From the NCBI RefSeq assembly GCF_902459765.1, contig NZ_CABPSP010000015.1:62001-126000 (forward strand): DNA of 64,000 bases, given 5' to 3'. Below, one piece after another: positions 63,645 through 64,000 of the stretch (the first letter of the stretch is position 1; every line of letters starts with the position of its first letter). The notes under the pieces were generated by a model. It did not search any database and was not told the DNA's origin. It saw only the letters and a program-made list of their open reading frames with translations. Position numbers and translations under genes: made by a program. Origin of the DNA: Pandoraea anapnoica (GTDB lineage: Bacteria > Pseudomonadota > Gammaproteobacteria > Burkholderiales > Burkholderiaceae).

Positions 63645-64000
63645 GCCTGTGAATCTCCTTGCGAAGAAGGATATCCCCAAGGCATGAGGTGTCATCTTGC
63701 CATCTGAGCAAGGTCGCCGTGACGGATTGCGATACCCAAGTCATATCGTGGGCGTCGCCCGACCCAACGCATCATATGTTTTTTGGGAAAATTCCTAAAA
63801 ATGGAAGTTACAAATACCAGAGGTGCGCAAGAAACGGGGCCGTGAGCTTCCGGCGTGCATCAGTGCGCCACGGGGAGACTAGATTGGATAGGCGCCGTCG
63901 ACGGGGGTAACACGACGCCGACGATGCACGTACGAAATGCAGACCCTTTCCACCACAGGGGCACCGGGTTCGCGTGGCGTACGGAGGTTGTCAACCTTGG
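63645..64000. other. Upstream region of the aconitase-like gene to window end
   Basis: No gene supported. An AT-rich patch (63768-63820) with TTCC-TAAAAAT-GGAA looks like a promoter/operator zone. An open frame begins at ATG 63924 on the plus strand and runs off the edge, too short to judge. Confidence 0.4.

Overview
The window is a GC-rich chromosomal segment with few obvious mobile or phage genes. Gene content points to a beta-proteobacterium of the Burkholderiaceae, with Pandoraea or a close relative my best guess: an imuA-imuB-dnaE2 SOS mutagenesis cassette, a large NAD-glutamate dehydrogenase, xdhABC, a DUF3563 mini-protein and a yybP-ykoY leader on a GDT1/UPF0016 transporter. The genus is inference. 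No rRNA, tRNA, CRISPR array or complete insertion sequence was seen.

Layout. 1-6.5 kb: 5'-terminal part of an NAD-glutamate dehydrogenase, the DEAD-box helicase dbpA, a lipoprotein and a LysR regulator. 6.7-9.9 kb: a D-amino-acid module (FAD oxidoreductase, periplasmic amino-acid-binding protein, Asp/Glu racemase). 10.4-13.7 kb: a c-di-GMP GGDEF-EAL protein and an HDOD-GAF protein. 14.2-15.6 kb: an NCS2 xanthine/urate-type permease. 15.7-21.7 kb: dnaE2, imuB and imuA behind a near-consensus LexA box that also faces mntH. 23.3-26.0 kb: a CsgG/DUF4810/DUF799 lipoprotein trio and a DUF995-like secreted protein. 26-27 kb: an AT-rich gap holding a 46-codon DUF3563 gene. 27-31.7 kb: a copper module (cueR, an EEP-fold hydrolase, copA, copZ) with two CueR-type promoters of 19-bp spacing. 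31.9-33.7 kb: FMN riboswitch, ribB, a thioesterase. 33.8-39.6 kb: a CPA2 antiporter, a DUF2848-GntR-amidase operon and dsbB.

39.7-52.4 kb is a purine catabolism region: LysR, xdhABC, adenine/adenosine deaminase, an AzgA-type permease and guanine deaminase. It would carry adenine, guanine and hypoxanthine to urate. A 746-residue orphan protein (47.0-49.3 kb) interrupts it. 52.6-57.3 kb: a yybP-ykoY manganese riboswitch with its transporter gene, a DUF4136 lipoprotein, a 271-bp MITE-like element with perfect 32-bp inverted ends bounded by TA, and pepN. 57.3-64 kb: a second orphan (198 aa), metR, a methyltransferase, an MFS transporter and a domain-permuted aconitase-family enzyme.

The most interesting undescribed signal is a shared promoter module on the two orphan genes (starts 49256 and 57926, both minus strand). 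Each has a 20-bp ACCTGTCAAC-NN-TGACAGG-type dyad with the shape of a LuxR-family lux box, a -10-like hexamer exactly 21 nt beyond it, and a nearly identical GGAGGTAG ribosome-binding site. This suggests a small quorum-sensing (or other single-regulator) regulon of uncharacterised beta-rich proteins. Other points worth checking are LexA control reaching mntH, the twin CueR promoters, the MITE just upstream of pepN, and the permuted aconitase.
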